This document shows, one piece after another, positions 35,501-45,071 of a DNA stretch of 64,000 nt. Position 1 is the first letter of the stretch, and every line of letters begins with the position of its first letter. The DNA comes from Thuidium tamariscinum (Eukaryota > Streptophyta > Bryopsida > Hypnales > Thuidiaceae). The notes below the pieces were generated by a model, which worked only from the letters and a program-made list of their open reading frames with translations, was not told where the DNA came from and did no database searches. The DNA lies in contig OX344752.2 in the NCBI GenBank assembly GCA_947034885.2, forward strand, positions 6,696,001-6,760,000, in the 5' to 3' direction. The translations under genes were made by a program, and so were the position numbers.

Positions 35501-35601
35501 TCCCTTCATTATCTTCTGGTGTCTTGCCTGAGCATTGCCACAGGCCAACTGGAAGAAAAATGGAAGAGTCCTTGGATCTCAGGTTGAAATTGGCATTATA
35601 A
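32578..35601 (+). CDS. SPOROCYTELESS/TIE-like (SPEAR family) EAR-motif transcriptional adaptor, multi-exon
   Basis: This is probably a nuclear adaptor that links TCP-type transcription factors to TOPLESS corepressors, as known for SPL/NZZ and TIE1-4. The first ATG in frame is 32578; the frame is open further upstream, but only from a TTG. Residues 53-75 carry the family signature KKLPQRGLGVAQLEKLR followed by a Gln/Glu-rich helix. The last exon ends LDLRLKLAL, a classic EAR motif. An earlier exon has DFLTLGL, a second LxLxL-like motif. My model is: exon 1 32578 to 33577 (donor CAG/GTCCTG) or 33630 (ATG/GTGCGT); exon 2 about 34048-34175; exon 3 about 34375-34562; exon 4 34801-35086 (TTGCAG/..CACAG/GTTATA); exon 5 35416-35601. 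The phases of exons 3/4 and 4/5 agree. The exon 1/2 and 2/3 joints are uncertain. The long Ser-rich middle is unlike the compact angiosperm proteins. Motif identification is strong, exon borders moderate. Confidence 0.75.
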
Positions 35602-36641
35602 CTCCCTCTGACATCTTTGGATCTGCTAAATGGTAAACATGTTGGTGATAGTCAACCAGTCTGTGAAGATGGTGCTGTGAAGTCCTATTTTGTGCCGTTG
35701 TACATTTAATGACCCGTGATAGGAAATCGAAATTTTCATATGTACAGAAGCCTATTGCATTTCTAGTATCTTTTGTATAAGAATGGAGTGACACTGAATA
35801 GGGGCGTCAGAATTCTGGACCTGTGCCTTCAGCATGGAGGTGATTTGGGCAACGCTATTTGAAAGTTCTTCGGAGGGCCTACTACTTTGAGATGAGATCC
35901 GCGGAGGGCCTGATTTGGGAAGAAACGGCAAGTCGCGTGGCTGAAATTGCAAATTGTGCCACTCTCTACATTACATATCCAGAGTTTGCTTTTATCTGGC
36001 TTTGCTATACCGGTAATATATTAGGAGGGGAGGGGAGGGGGCTTTTCAGAGAGTTACCTAAAGCTATCTTCAGTAACTAAGTTCTTTGGGGTCTTCTCGA
36101 ACTATACGTTTATTTGGTAGGGTGGCTTAGATGTGTTAAATACTCCGTAGATCTTAAGGTTTCTTGATTTCTTGGAACTTTGAGAAATCCTCCTTGTGTC
36201 ATGTGCATTTCTATGGCGAGATTTCAAACCCTTCGTAATGCTTCTCGTTTATCATTTGATTCTCGATGTATTAGTCGGTGCTGCTGGATCTTGGGTTTGA
36301 TCGAGTCGAGTTTTAGGAAGGCATGATCTGAAATGATGGAATAATCTTGAAGTGCCTCAACTCAAAGTAGAAAGTGTACTTCGAAAGCTAGTAATCGATT
36401 TCAATATTGAAACACATTCCTTTTCATCAAGGATGTAGAAAATGATTTCTTGTCAAAGTAGGAATGATACCAAAATACCGAAGATTGAGAATAATGAGAG
36501 CAGTTGAAAACGACAGTTGAATAAGTTCGCTGCCTTATCTTTTGCTCCAGCTAGTACATGTCCTTTATTTTACTGTTTTGGTCGGTGGGCCTGATCTTCA
36601 GCCATGCCTGTTCCACACTACCGTGCTTGACTGTTTAGATC
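35602..36641. other. 3' UTR and downstream flank of the SPEAR-type gene
   Basis: This is mixed-composition sequence without transposons and probably includes the 3' UTR. The short open frames after 35.86 kb have no recognisable domain. A G-rich run, GGAGGGGAGGGGAGGGGG, lies near 36024-36041 and could form a G-quadruplex. I see no second gene. Confidence 0.4.
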
Positions 36642-36829
36642 TAAGGTTGAGGCACCAGTAACCGATCATTTTTAGAAATCTATGCTCAGTCTGAGGTGGT
36701 GGAAAATTTCCCATGTAGGCAGATAGGTAATATGGAGGTAGAAATTTTCTTAGAATTATTTTCTGGAAATTGATATTACTGTGAATTTGGGAGGCAAAAA
36801 GTGCATTTTATGCAAAGCCAATGTCTTTT

Positions 36830-37289
36830 CACTAAAATTGGTAAATAGTGTTGGATGATAATTAGTGTTGTTCCCTGTTTTTTACTCCCAACACTATTTT
36901 TCAACTTATGTGTAAATAGTGTTGGGGTACTTAATTGTTGCCATAAAAATCTGTCCCTTCCTTGCAAAATTGTAATTTTTGCCCCTTGCCATAAAAATCC
37001 ATCCCTTCCTTACAAAATTGTAATTTTTGCCTCCCATCGCAAAAATCTGTCCCTTCCTTGTAAAACTGTAATTTTTGCCTCCCGCTGCGAAAATCTATCC
37101 TTTTCCTAGAAAACTGCAAATTTTGCCTCCCACCATGAAAATCTGTCCCTTTTCTAGAAAACCGTAATTTACTTTAGAGCTAAAATAGTGTTAGAATGGG
37201 TAAATAATCTTCTAACACTAACCTTGCTAATCACAATTAGTGTTATCTCAGCAAATTAGTATTGCCAACACTATTTACCAATTTTAGTG
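36830..37289. mobile_element. CACTA-ended non-autonomous element with an internal minisatellite
   Basis: The ends are CACTAAAATTGGTAAATAGT.. and the perfect inverse ..CCAATTTTAGTG, 25 bp in total. CACTA termini define the CACTA/EnSpm superfamily. Several further AACACTATTT / AAATAGTGTT copies lie subterminally (36880-36925, 37185-37260), as expected of transposase-binding repeats. The expected 3-bp duplication is not evident (TTT on the left, TAG on the right). Its centre is a tandem array. Confidence 0.7.
36941..37170. repeat. Five-unit tandem array, about 46 bp per unit
   Basis: Units run CCATAAAAATCTGTCCCTTC..TTGCAAAATTGTAATTTTTG. Later units vary (CGCAAAAATCTGTCC, TGCGAAAATCTATCC, CATGAAAATCTGTCC), with divergence increasing to the right. 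The repeated open frames seen on both strands are a by-product of the 46-bp period and not a gene. Confidence 0.85.
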
Positions 37290-37668
37290 TAGTTATCTAA
37301 TTCTCATCATTCAAGAATTATTTATCCATCTACTACTTTCTTATTCCTTTGCTCACCAATTTGAGACATGTATCATAACCTTATTAATTTCAACCTCAAA
37401 AAAGGTAAAAAAAAAAATGTAATCCAATCTCATTGGAAATTTGTTTTGGCCTACATTAGAAACACTACATTCCTACAAGTTGGGTGTTGGGTGTGGTTGG
37501 TAATGGGTGCTTCAACCTTAGCTTGCCAATGTTGTTTACACAATTATATGCTACAATACTAATGGTCAAGTGAAAAGGTAATGAATTAGTTGGAAAGATT
37601 TGCATATCAACTCGATCTCCAAATTAGTGGTCATAACATTCAGTGATATATTATGACAGTGCCTTCTA

Positions 37669-38078
37669 AGGTAGAAGGCTCAGAAACCGCTCATCTAAGG
37701 GCTGGTTTGCATTTTTGCAGTATTTCTTTAGATGGGAACATTTTTAGCTCATTTTTCAGACCAAGAAAAATTGATGGAAAATCTAGCCCAAGTGGTTTCA
37801 TATTTTTTGAAACAGTATTGAATTACTTATGAATTTTCAAAGGAGATGTGTTGTAGGTCCCTATTTATGTTCCTAGGTCCTTCATATACTGTTCACTTGC
37901 AATTCTAAAGAAAAATGGAGAAAGCAAAGACAATGATTGGCTCTTGCGATAAAGAATGCTTTTTCCTTCACTTCATTCAATGACTCGTAAGGTCAATTTA
38001 TAAACTGCATCATGTCCATTCTACAACCAGTTATAGGGGCGGTTCTTAATGCCCGAACTGTTTTCGAGCCCTCTACCT
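37669..38078. mobile_element. MITE family B, copy 5 (divergent, inverse orientation)
   Basis: It starts AGGTAGAAGGCTCAGAAACC and ends TTTTCGAGCCCTCTACCT, with TA at 37667-37668 and 38079-38080. The inner landmarks AAATCTAGCCCAAGTGGTTTCATATTTTT and AATTACTTATGAATTTTCAA are the inverse of copies 2-4. At 410 bp it is longer than typical and contains extra sequence. Confidence 0.7.
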
Positions 38079-38092
38079 TATCTATAGTAGGC

Positions 38093-38490
38093 ACATATTC
38101 CACATTCAACAGCCTCTCCATCCTTCACTAGTTCAATAGTTGCCAATGAACCACTGTTTGGTGTAGGATATTCCACACCCTCCATTGTAGAATCCAGGTA
38201 GTGCCATCGAGCCCTTTTTTATTTTTTTAGAAAGTGCCAAGATGGCAACCACTTCAAATTTGGTGAAGCAGTGTATTTTTACATTCATCCATCTTTTGGA
38301 CTTAAAAACACTTTTTCATTCAAATTTGACAACTTCATCCATATTTTATAGAAAATTGGAAAATTTCTGGCAAAAAAAGATTACTTTTATCTAGCGAAAA
38401 AAAGACATTATTTTGAAATAGTGCAATCTGGCCACATGATGACGAGAAAAAAAGGGTTGGTGCCATCCAATGCTACTAAATGTTACGAGA
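38093..38490. repeat. Dispersed repeat H, copy 2
   Basis: ATATTCCACATTCAACAGCC, CACTGTTTGGTGTAGGATATTCCACACCC and CCATCCAATGCTACTAAATGTTACG match 6957-7110 in order, separated here by about 240 bp of extra AT-rich sequence. The class is unknown. Confidence 0.45.
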
Positions 38491-38560
38491 ATTTTCATGC
38501 TTTGTTTAGGGCAGAAGAAGTGAACCAAGCAACAAATTCAAAATAGCGTCACATGCACTA

Positions 38561-39361
38561 TAGTGGAAACACCCAAAACCGTCCATTCAAGGAATTCAGC
38601 ATAGTTAGAGGCATCTTTTTCTAAAAATGACATTTTTCTAGTATTAGCAAGTGAAAATCATGAATATTAAAAAGAAAATCGAAATCAGTATGTAATTTCT
38701 ATAAATTTCCAAAGTGTTGGCTCCCCATACCACTGCAACCGTCCTATAGGTGTACCTTTAACTGAACACCTGCTGAAATCAGTTGTCAGTGAATGAAAAC
38801 TATACATGTGTCTTACAACTGCGTGAGCAAATTAGAATTAAACATTTATCGGACGCTTTAATGAATGCTTATGGACAGATTTAAGGTAGAACCACCTATT
38901 CCCGATCAAGGACCCATATCCAATCTATAGGATGTGGCTATTTCCAACTAAGGCTAGAAGAGATTTTCAATCAAAGCTTGGAATGTACCTTTTCTCCATT
39001 TTCAAGATTGGGACTAATAAGGTCATGACACATGTCCCAAAGTGTCATAAAGTGTGGAAAGTACCGATTAGAAAAGTAGTCTTGGCTATGATCTAAATTA
39101 GAAGACACTAGATATTGGCTATGGGTTCAAAGCACTTTTTGGCTTCTAAAAATCATAATAATTTCAGTTTTGAAAATAAAATTATGAAAAATTTGCAATC
39201 TCCATCTTTCTTATCTTGCTACATGAGAAAAATTTGCTTAGCCTCATATTCCTCATGATCTGTTCTAGAATTGCTTAAGTGATCGGGTATAGGTGGTTCT
39301 ACTTTAGTGGTACTCTAGGGTCCAGGAACAGGTGCAGGGACGGAAATGGGTGTTTCTCCCT
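38561..39361. mobile_element. MITE family D, copy 3 (inverse), split by a family E MITE
   Basis: It starts TAGTGGAAACACCCAAAACC and ends GGAAATGGGTGTTTCTCCCT, with TA at 38559-38560 and 39362-39363. Collinearity with copies 1 and 2 breaks between GCTTATGGACAGATTTA and TAGTGGTACTCTAGGG. The intact copies read GTACCACTAAATCTGTCCAT (inverse) straight across. It is non-coding. Confidence 0.88.
38884..39304. mobile_element. MITE family E, copy 3, inserted in MITE D
   Basis: This 421-bp element starts AGGTAGAACCACCTATTCCC and ends GGGTATAGGTGGTTCTACTT; the inverted ends match over about 25 bp. TA at 38882-38883 and 39305-39306 is a single TA in the uninterrupted D copies, so the 2-bp duplication is confirmed. 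The inside is the inverse of E copy 1. Confidence 0.9.
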
Positions 39362-39479
39362 TACTGTATTCCAACAAATCAAATCAGTGCAACTACTAAG
39401 CTTTAATTGCTGGCGTGGTGAGCAAAAGTAATGGCTAAGATGATCATTTGAACTAAAAATTGCTGCCAGTAAGTTAAGT

Positions 39480-39900
39480 TACCTCTCGAGATTAATACTC
39501 CGTTGATCTGGTTTTCGAAGCTGGAGGTGGCCGGACTTCAGTGGTTGTCAAGAACGAACTTAATTCCCTTGTCCAGGTGGGAATTTGTGAGGATCCAGTC
39601 AGTCAGTTTCGGCTCGAATGAGTATTAAATGAGCGATTTTCAGTTACAGTAGGAACTGAGTTATTGGATTTCCAGGAAATCTAGGATCAGGGTTGGATCT
39701 ACAGTACTTAGATTTCGTGAAGACCGACGATCAGTAGGCCGTCCCATGGCCGCTAATCAAGCTCAGGGCAAGCTCATGCGGCTGGGCAACTAGCAGCAGG
39801 TTCTTGCAGTCCAGGGGCGGCCTGTACTCCCAATATACGGTAGTCAGGTATACTCATAACTGATCAAATAAGCGCATTTGGACATGATCTAGGGTAAGGT
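39480..39900 (+). other. GC-richer fragment with possible exon remnant
   Basis: From about 39490 the composition rises. One plus-strand frame gives a plausible peptide piece, with EAGGGRTSVVVKNELNSLVQ near 39520-39577, followed by CAG/GTGGGA, which looks like a splice donor. A second frame is also open here, and no domain is recognisable. It may be a gene fragment or simply unique DNA. Confidence 0.2.
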
Positions 39901-39901
39901 A

Positions 39902-40229
39902 AGGTAAGAGGTCGTATAGTGGACCATCTAAGGGCTGAAACAGAATTTCAGGGAGGTAAAACCTCTAGAAATATTTTTCAGTAAAATTTCCTCGAAAAAC
40001 AAGTAGAATTGACATCTAACCCAAGTCGTTTCATATTTTTTCTGAGATTTTTTGAATTAATTATAAAATTTTGAAGTTGAAAGGGCATAGGGCTGTAAAA
40101 TGGTGCCCTAGCTACAATGTACATTGTCAGTACACTGCTGAAGGCTATGAAAAAGAAACATGTACAACTACTCTACATTTAAGATAGGGCACCATTTTAG
40201 AACCCGCTCCGTTTAAGAGCCTTCTATCT
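39902..40229. mobile_element. MITE family B, copy 6 (inverse orientation)
   Basis: This 328-bp element starts AGGTAAGAGGTCGTATAGTGG and ends AAGAGCCTTCTATCT, with TA at 39900-39901 and 40230-40231. AAATATTTTTCAGTAAAATTTCC, GACATCTAACCCAAGTCGTT and GGTGCCCTAGCTACAATGTA give the inverse order of copies 2-4. It lacks the TTAA insert found in copy 4. Confidence 0.85.
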
Positions 40230-40548
40230 TAGTGCAAGGCAAAGCCAGAAAAATTTCAAAGGTGCATTTGAGTTATTTGTAAAGTACATTAAACCGGGGT
40301 TTAAACCCATGAGTTTTGTGAAAAAGCCGGTTGAGTTAAAAAAGTCGAAATAAAGGTGGGTATGAAACTTATTTTTCCATCAAAATGGTGCCTAAAAAAG
40401 TTTGGTCCCCACTTTTGAAGTCGTGTGACATAAGTATCTTGCAAAAAAGTTTGACACTTCAACTATAGTTGCCTTTTCAACCTCCAAAAAAGGCATGCCC
40501 AAAGTGTGAGGGGGGGGGCTTTACAAATAACTCAATTGATAGAAAATA

Positions 40549-41212
40549 AGGTATGAGTACCTATTTCAGACACTGAACCTCTTTTAATGGCTTCATAGGG
40601 TGACCTATTGTGGACAACATTTGGATGCATCTATGTTTGTACCTTCTTTTCTAATCATCTCTCTTCCTTTATTGCATAGGGAGAAGTACCAAAGCTAACC
40701 ATAATAGGTGAGTGTATGAAATCGGAATGGGTCCAACTGAAAAATCTAAATTTATATTAAATAAAATATTCATTTTTGAGGAAAAAATCCTTTCTTTCTG
40801 CATTGTTCCTCATCCTTATGTTTGCACACATTGAGCTCAATTTCATAGTGAATTTTCCGTACCTTACATGCTAAAATGCTTAAGTTATCCATTACAAGTA
40901 TTTCTACCTTAATGGAGATTGCAATAAATTTGATAATTTGAATTAAAATTACTATGAATTTTGAGGGTCAAAAGTTGGACTTGATCTATTACCAACATCT
41001 AGAATCATCTAGTTTAGATAATTCAAGAACTATTTTCCCACTAATTACTTCCTACTTTCATGCTCACTTACATGCCATTAACTTATTGGTCCCAACCTTG
41101 AAAAAACACAAAGGCACGCATTCCAAAGAAAAAAATAGAAATCCAATCCAATCTTGGTTGGAATTGGGTACCCTTTTATTGTTGATGGGTTGTGTATTAG
41201 TAATGGATACCT
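40549..41212. mobile_element. MITE family E, copy 4 (divergent)
   Basis: It starts AGGTATGAGTACCTATTTCAG after TA and ends TAGTAATGGATACCT before TA (41213-41214). Inside, ATTACTATGAATTTTGAGGG, TTCAAGAACTATTTTCCCAC and GGTCCCAACCTTGAAAAA follow the family. An 88-codon open frame within it has no domain features and is considered fortuitous. Confidence 0.5.
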
Positions 41213-41249
41213 TACTATAAGCAAGAAAGGAAAAAAAACCCAATGGCTA

Positions 41250-41694
41250 AGGTATGTGCACCTATAATCACCAATATCTACAACTGAGCATACTTATTAT
41301 TCACAAGTAAGTTGAAGCCACCTATAACCATTTAAATAAGCAATTATGGACATGATCTAGCATAGTGCAAGGTAAGGCAAATATTTTTAGAGGTACAATG
41401 ATTGAAATGATGGAGATTGAAAAATCTTTGTTAATTTATTGCTTGAATTGAAATCACTATAAACTTTAGAAGGCAAAAGTACTCCAAATTCATAGCCCTC
41501 TAAATTTTTCCAATTCTAATCATTCAATAACTATTTTCCCACTCACAACTTCCTACATTCTTGTTGACTACTTTGGGTGTCATAAATTTATCAATTCCAA
41601 TCTTGAAAAGGAAAAAAAATTCAACCTTAGTTGGAAATAAGTCAACCTATAAGTTGGTTATGGGGCCACCAGTCAAATATAGAGGGCTTCACCT
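41250..41694. mobile_element. MITE family E, copy 5
   Basis: This 445-bp element starts AGGTATGTGCACCTATAATC and ends GAGGGCTTCACCT, with TA at 41248-41249 and 41695-41696. CAATTCTAATCATTCAATAAC, CTCACAACTTCCTAC and TGGTTATGGGGCCACCAGTC are shared with the other E copies. Non-coding. Confidence 0.65.
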
Positions 41695-41696
41695 TA

Positions 41697-42412
41697 TATG
41701 ACAAGATTTATTTTCATTGGATTTTATTGACAAGTGAAAAAAAATGTAAACTCAATCTAGAATGCATTATTTGGATATAGTTTGAAGAAGTTATAAATTT
41801 TCAAATTGCTTAACAGAGATGTTCTGTACACTATCATCAAGGTCTAATGTTCATTTAGTGAGAATCTATATAATTAATGTCTTTGTTCTTGGTATAAATT
41901 TGTCCATGAATTTTGTATTAGGGATGATTTTGGGTGTTCTCACCTTAAAATATAGTGAATTGGTGAATCTCAATATAAAAAACAAAGTCAATGACTAGGG
42001 TAGGTACATGAAAAAATACTTGAGTGTAGGATAATTGTTACTAAAGCTCTTAAACTTTTTGAACATTAGTATGCCTTTTGTATTCAACATTGATATTTGC
42101 ACTATTTAGACTTTGTTTTGTATTGTCCTTGTTCAATTTTATAATATTTACGATGATTAATGTAATTTGTAATAGCCCAAAAGTACCAAAGCCCAACTGC
42201 AATCTTTATTGTAATATTTAATTTCATTCTCTATCATTCAAAAGAAATGAAAGTTGTATTTAATTTCAAAAACAAACTAGGGTAAGCCCACCATTTAGCA
42301 GATAAATCTAATCACTGGACAACAACATGTACAATTACCACACAAACAATTGCACACAATAAGAACTTTCAGAATGCTGCAGGACTATACTTTTGTGAAT
42401 GACTACGCACTT
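41697..42412. other. AT-rich flank of the Ty3 element
   Basis: No gene was recognised. The last 35 bp before 42413 are only weakly similar to the corresponding bases of the other LTR, so the outer LTR border may lie up to about 35 bp further left. Confidence 0.4.
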
Positions 42413-42969
42413 TGCGGACGGCTACTCTTGGACGGAACTAAGATCAAGATTGAGAGGAAACCTCAACAAAGACAAGATTGGACTAGAAGTGAGGGGATTC
42501 CTCACAAGTGACTCAAACTACAACTCAAAGTGACAGAACTAGAAGATGTATTGATAACAGGAAGTCGATACAAGACTGGGGTACAACTGGTGTTGAAGAG
42601 AGTGAGGAGCAATGACCCTCAACTCTCTACTTATACTAGATTTATGAAAACTTCCGGAGTAAGGTCCTAGAGACCTTAGGAAGCACCTATGGGACCTTCC
42701 GGAAGCTTATGGAAGCTTCCGGAATCTAAGAAGGTCAAGCGGAACCTTTCGGAAGCTTATGGAAGCTTCCGGAGGCATCTAGACTCGTATGGAAGCTTCC
42801 GGAAGTTTGTGGAAGCTTCCGAAAACTATTGGAAGGTTCTAGATAATAGTCGAAGGTTCTAGAACCTTCTAGAAGTTACTTTAAACTATTAACCGCTAAA
42901 CTATACCATTATAGGTCTCACGGGAATCCGTAGAATGTGGATGAAGTCTGGTATGGCACGTCCATGACA
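42413..42969 (-). repeat. 3' LTR of the Ty3/gypsy element
   Basis: This LTR of about 557 bp is collinear with 52490-53482. It ends TCCATGACA on the plus strand (TGTCA start in element sense). It contains an array of short palindromic units, GGAAGCTTATGGAAGCTTCCGG and variants (42700-42830). One extra unit of about 49 bp is absent from the other LTR, and about 35 bp present there are missing here. The LTRs differ at several per cent of positions, so the insertion is not recent. Confidence 0.85.
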
Positions 42970-42986
42970 TCACCCTCCCTGTAAGA
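42970..42986 (-). promoter_or_regulatory. Probable polypurine tract
   Basis: On the minus strand, CAGGGAGGGTGATG directly precedes the TGTCA start of the 3' LTR. A purine-rich stretch abutting the 3' LTR is the expected primer for plus-strand synthesis. Confidence 0.6.
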
Positions 42987-43481
42987 AACAAGTTCCCCTG
43001 TGGACCAATAACAAAGCTAGAAAAGAGAATGTTCACGTGGGATTTACGTGGACCAGACAAAAGAAAAGAATGTACAGGCTACGGAAAACCGTTAAATCGA
43101 ATGTCGATGCTGGCGGTGGAAGGCGGCGTACGGAATACTGTTACGGTTGTCGGAGAACCGTTAGTGGTAAAGAATGTTTTGAAGACGGCGGGCGGCGGTA
43201 GGAACAGTAGATCAGTTGATCAGGAATAGTAGGCGGGTGTTGCGGACTGGTATAAGACCGTCCAGTTGGTAATACGAGACATCGGCAAGATGGCGATTGC
43301 GATCCTTACATCATTTTCAGTCGACGTGAATTCGAAGGCCTGTCCCCGCAAAACTGAGTTAGACAAGTGCATTGTCGCTTTGTTGATACCACCACCGTTT
43401 TAATTCAAAGTCCCTATATCTACACCTGCACCAAGGTAACTTATGAAAATTGGTGTTGGTGGCGGTTCAGACGCTTTGAAC

Positions 43482-43763
43482 TCAAACGTTTATTGGTTTT
43501 TGAGGATATTGTCGATGGAACTCTTGAATCATTTCAAGGGCATTCTCAAGGTTTGAAGCAGGTTTCCAGGTCCTTTTGATGACGTCATAGCCCTGCCAAT
43601 GCACAAGATATTCGAGTCGTCGACGGTGAATGCGAGAGTCAAGAATCTCCAAGACTTCAAATTCTTCATCACCTTCAATTTCTATCGGTGGGGGAGGGTT
43701 CTTGAACCCTGTCTGGTAGTGTTGACTCCTTATACGGCTCGAAGAGAAAGACGTGAAACACAT
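43482..43763 (-). pseudogene. Chromodomain at the integrase C-terminus (Ty3 fragment)
   Basis: The peptide contains FEVLEILDSR, LEYLVHWQGY and TWKPASNLENA, the strand-strand-helix order of a chromodomain, with aromatic residues at the expected cage positions. In chromoviruses this domain binds modified histone tails and steers integration to heterochromatin. It lies in a different frame from the GPY/F-region fragment upstream, so a frameshift separates it from the integrase. Confidence 0.85.
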
Positions 43764-43815
43764 GATGGATCTTCATAGAAGCGGATAACTCCAATCGGTA
43801 GGCCACCTTGTTGAT

Positions 43816-43998
43816 TTATTTGACCACTAGAAATGGTCCAAGGCGGCGATAGTTGAGTTTGTCAGATGGACATCGAGTCTTCAAATTCCGACGGAGTAGC
43901 CATACCTTGTCTCCAATTGAGATCTTAGGATGTTCCTTGCGAAATTTGTCTGCGTTGGCTTTCTGATGTTCTTGAGCTTCGATGAGGATCTGCTTCAT
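43816..43998 (-). pseudogene. Integrase GPY/F-module fragment (Ty3)
   Basis: It carries AQEHQKANADKFRKEHP, IGDKVWLLRRNLKT and LNYRRLGPFLVVK, the usual order between integrase core and chromodomain, with a GPF version of the GPY/F motif. It is in the same frame as the integrase core but separated from it by a stop near 43999-44019. Confidence 0.85.
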
Positions 43999-44019
43999 CT
44001 GCTTCTGAATATCAGATAA

Positions 44020-44535
44020 TCAGGTAGCAAGATCCATAGCAGTTGGATTTTCAGAAATGTTCAAGTTGAATTGATCAAATCTTGGGTGATGACCGTAGTT
44101 TGCAAAGAAGGGAGTCTGTTGGGTAGACCCTTGTAACATATTGTTGTTAGCAAACTCGGCAAGCGGCAACAAGTCCACACAATTATCTTGATGGTAGTTG
44201 ATGGTACATCGCAGGTACTGCTCCAATACTTGATTGACGCGCTCGGTTTGGCCATCGGTCTGAGGATGGTATGATGAAGATAACTTGATCTTGACGCTTA
44301 GAATCTTGAATAGAGACTGCCAGAACTTGAATGTGAATTGCGTTTCGCGATCAAAGATGATGTCGTTAGGTAAGCCATGAAGTTTGTAAATGTTATCTAC
44401 AAATAGTCTTGTTGTTTCTTCGCCGGTTACAGTCTTGTGGCATGAAATGAAGTGTGCCATCTTGGTGAGCCGGTCAACAACAACGAAGATAGAATCAAAG
44501 GTCTTGGACAGTGGAAGGTCCACAATGAAGTCCAT
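44020..44535 (-). pseudogene. Integrase catalytic core (Ty3 fragment)
   Basis: The open segment begins MDFIVDLPLS and includes FVVVDRLTKMAHFI, GLPNDIIFDRETQFTFKFWQ and SSSYHPQTDGQTERVNQVLE. The D, D and E residues of the DDE retroviral-type core are all present. It catalyses insertion of the DNA copy. Substitutions such as FDRETQF for the usual SDRGTQF show decay. The following reading frame ends at a stop just past position 44020. Confidence 0.9.
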
Positions 44536-44539
44536 GGAT

Positions 44540-45062
44540 ATGGATGTCCATGGGATTTCTGGAATCGGTAGCGGTTGAAGTAACCCGTATGGTCGATGAC
44601 GAGGGATCTTGGATCTTCACATGTTGTGACGTAGTCTTTTACGATTTTTTACATTTGTGGCCACCAAAAGTCTTTGGATATCAGCTCCATGGTCTTGTTG
44701 TAACCAAAGTGTCCCACCGATAGAAAGTCGTGTCGAGATTGGAGCACTCAGAGTTGACATGGGCCTTCAGGGTAATAAAGTAAGCTCTGGTAGTATAACA
44801 GCCCATCTCGGAACTAGAATCTTGGGTCAACATCATTTCAGGGGGGTTCGCGCGATTCGGGAATCCGTGAATTGGAAGTAGTTTGATTAGCGGATTCCGA
44901 ATCTATAACCTCTGAATTAGGGACTTGAGAGTCCGGACTTGGAAATTCTTCAGAACTGGAGATGTCAGCATTGTTCTTGAATTTCAAGGCCAATGGATCG
45001 GATTGTAAACTTACTCGAATATCTTGAAGAAAAGATGCATCCACCGAAGTTGTGGTGCGCAC
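44540..45062 (-). pseudogene. RNase H-integrase linker and HHCC zinc-finger region, degraded
   Basis: Reading across frames on the minus strand, pieces resembling an integrase zinc-finger region can be seen. GHFGYNKTMELISKDFWWP lies around 44655-44715, and a PWTSISMD-type lead-in adjoins the core. No frame is open throughout and stops are frequent. The upstream part to 45062 is a Ser/Glu-rich linker without motifs. Confidence 0.6.
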
Positions 45063-45071
45063 GGTCTTCAG

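Larger units (their letters stand above)
36644..37518. mobile_element. MITE family E, copy 2, split by a CACTA-ended element
   Basis: It starts AGGTTGAGGCACCAGTAACC, matching AGGTAGAACCACCTATTCCC of the E copy at 38884, and ends GGTGCTTCAACCT, with TA at 36642-36643 and 37519-37520. TTTCCCATGTAGGCAGATAGG, GCCAATGTCT and TTGCTCACCAATTTG are E landmarks in order. Between GCCAATGTCT and TAATTCTCATCATTC lies the 460-bp insert at 36830-37289. Confidence 0.7.

Noticed and set aside
36855..37119. Open frames on both strands with repeated peptides
   Set aside because: They follow the 46-bp tandem array, and the repetition on both strands shows it is DNA structure and not a gene.
36941..37170. CRISPR-like array
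   Set aside because: The units are contiguous tandem repeats without spacers, in a eukaryotic context.
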